Shown here: one piece after another, positions 63,337 through 64,000 of the stretch
How positions within the stretch are numbered: the stretch's first letter is position 1
How the letters are laid out: each line of letters starts with the position of its first letter
DNA from: Pseudomonas marginalis
GTDB taxonomy: Bacteria > Pseudomonadota > Gammaproteobacteria > Pseudomonadales > Pseudomonadaceae
Direction of reading: 5' to 3'
DNA: 64,000 nt
Assembly (NCBI RefSeq): GCF_900105325.1
Contig: NZ_FNSU01000004.1
Coordinates: 496,001 to 560,000, forward strand
Notes under the pieces: generated by a model
What the model saw: only the letters and a program-made list of their open reading frames with translations
Told to the model about the DNA's origin: nothing
The model's database searches: none
Program-made: the position numbers and the translations under genes

Positions 63337-64000
63337 ATGTCCAACACGCTGTTTATTACTGGCGCCACCTCAGGTTTTGGCGAAGCCTGCGCCCGTCGGT
63401 TTGCCGAGGCCGGCTGGAAACTGGTGCTTACCGGTCGTCGTGCCGAGCGTTTGAATGCGCTGGTCGAGGAGCTTTCCAAGCAGACCGAAGTGCACGGCCT
63501 GGTGGTGGATGTACGGGATCGCAAAGGCATGGAAGACGCGATCGCCAACCTGCCGCCATCGTTCGCCACCCTGCGCGGGCTGATCAACAACGCCGGCCTG
63601 GCCGTGGGCACTGACCCGGCGCCCAAGTGCGACCTCGACGACTGGGAAACCATGGTCGATACCAACATCAAAGGCCTGCTGACCACCACCAGCCTGCTGC
63701 TGCCGCGCCTGATCGCCCATGGTCGTGGCGCCGGGATCATCAACCTGGGCTCCATCGCCGGCAGCTACCCGTACCCGGGCAGCCATGTGTATGGCGGTTC
63801 CAAGGCGTTCGTGAAGCAGTTCTCCTTGAACCTGCGCTGTGACCTGCAGGGCACCGGCGTGCGTGTGACCAACATCGAGCCGGGCCTGTGCGAAAGCGAG
63901 TTCTCCCTGGTGCGCTTCGGCGGTGACCAGGCGCGCTACGACGCCACCTACGCCGGTGCCGAGCCGATCCAGCCGCAGGACATTGCCGACACCATCTTCT
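63337..64000 (+). CDS. SDR family oxidoreductase (YdfG type), 3' end outside window
   Basis: The first 221 residues of a short-chain dehydrogenase. It has the NADP-binding TGATSGFGEA motif (about 8-17), NNAG near residue 88, catalytic Ser in LGSIAGSY and the YxxxK pair in HVYGGSKAF (about residues 148-156). The closest group is YdfG/RutE-like 3-hydroxy acid or serine dehydrogenases. No stop occurs before the window edge. AAGGAG lies six bases before the ATG. Substrate unknown. Confidence 0.92.
   Translation, partial: MSNTLFITGATSGFGEACARRFAEAGWKLVLTGRRAERLNALVEELSKQTEVHGLVVDVRDRKGMEDAIANLPPSFATLRGLINNAGLAVGTDPAPKCDLDDWETMVDTNIKGLLTTTSLLLPRLIAHGRGAGIINLGSIAGSYPYPGSHVYGGSKAFVKQFSLNLRCDLQGTGVRVTNIEPGLCESEFSLVRFGGDQARYDATYAGAEPIQPQDIADTIF

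Overview
The window is a chromosomal segment of a fluorescent-group Pseudomonas (P. fluorescens complex). The evidence is the GC-rich coding sequence, the gene order serB-psd-rhdA-motAB-rsgA-orn-queG-nnrD-tsaE-amiB-mutL-miaA-hfq-hflXKC-hisZ-purA-rnr-rlmB-rpsF-rpsR-rplI-dnaB known from pseudomonads, azurin beside nadE/pncB, the amaAB lysine-catabolic pair, and short palindromic repeats typical of this group between genes. No rRNA, IS element, prophage or CRISPR array was seen.

Region 1 (1-8.8 kb) starts with the 5' part of ahpA, then serB, psd, rhdA, an HDOD protein and the flagellar stator genes motAB, which have a FliA-type promoter. Between motB and rsgA lies an accessory PemK/MazF-like toxin. 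It is preceded by a good sigma-70 promoter, about 240 nt of structured non-coding sequence and a terminator that ends just before the toxin's ribosome-binding site. Region 2 (8.9-23.7 kb) is the conserved RNA-turnover, cell-wall, repair and tRNA-modification run from orn to purA, with many 1-4 nt gene overlaps. Region 3 (23.7-28.9 kb) holds an MCP with a sigma-54-type promoter, a two-gene ferric-iron uptake unit without ATPase, and two tandem tRNA-Leu(CAG) genes, each with its own promoter and terminator. Region 4 (29.0-38.7 kb) holds rnr-rlmB, the rpsF-rpsR-membrane protein-rplI cluster, dnaB and a YgiQ radical SAM protein.

Region 5 (38.8-42.8 kb) is the most unusual stretch. Two paralogous proteins of about 305 residues with hydrophobic central segments are each followed, with an ATGA overlap, by a small four-helix membrane protein. 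The first copy has two such small proteins. An orphan hcp gene of the Hcp1 type sits between the modules on the other strand. I read this as Hcp-associated type VI effector/immunity modules aimed at the inner membrane. They are not recognisable to me as a described family.

Region 6 (43.0-49.8 kb) is a three-gene operon of a transglutaminase-DUF2126 fusion, a circularly permuted ATP-grasp/alpha-E fusion and a second transglutaminase. This is a widespread but poorly understood predicted peptide-ligation/cleavage system. Region 7 (49.9-57.1 kb) has a small charged protein, azurin, the NAD genes nadE and pncB, and the AmaR/AmaB/AmaA lysine-pipecolate unit. Region 8 (57.1-62.6 kb) is a complete branched-chain amino acid ABC transporter operon. 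Its promoter region has a canonical sigma-54 promoter, an NtrC-type site and four evenly spaced GGTTGYA direct repeats. The window ends with a 786-bp gene-free stretch rich in DnaA-box-like sequences and the 5' part of a short-chain dehydrogenase gene.
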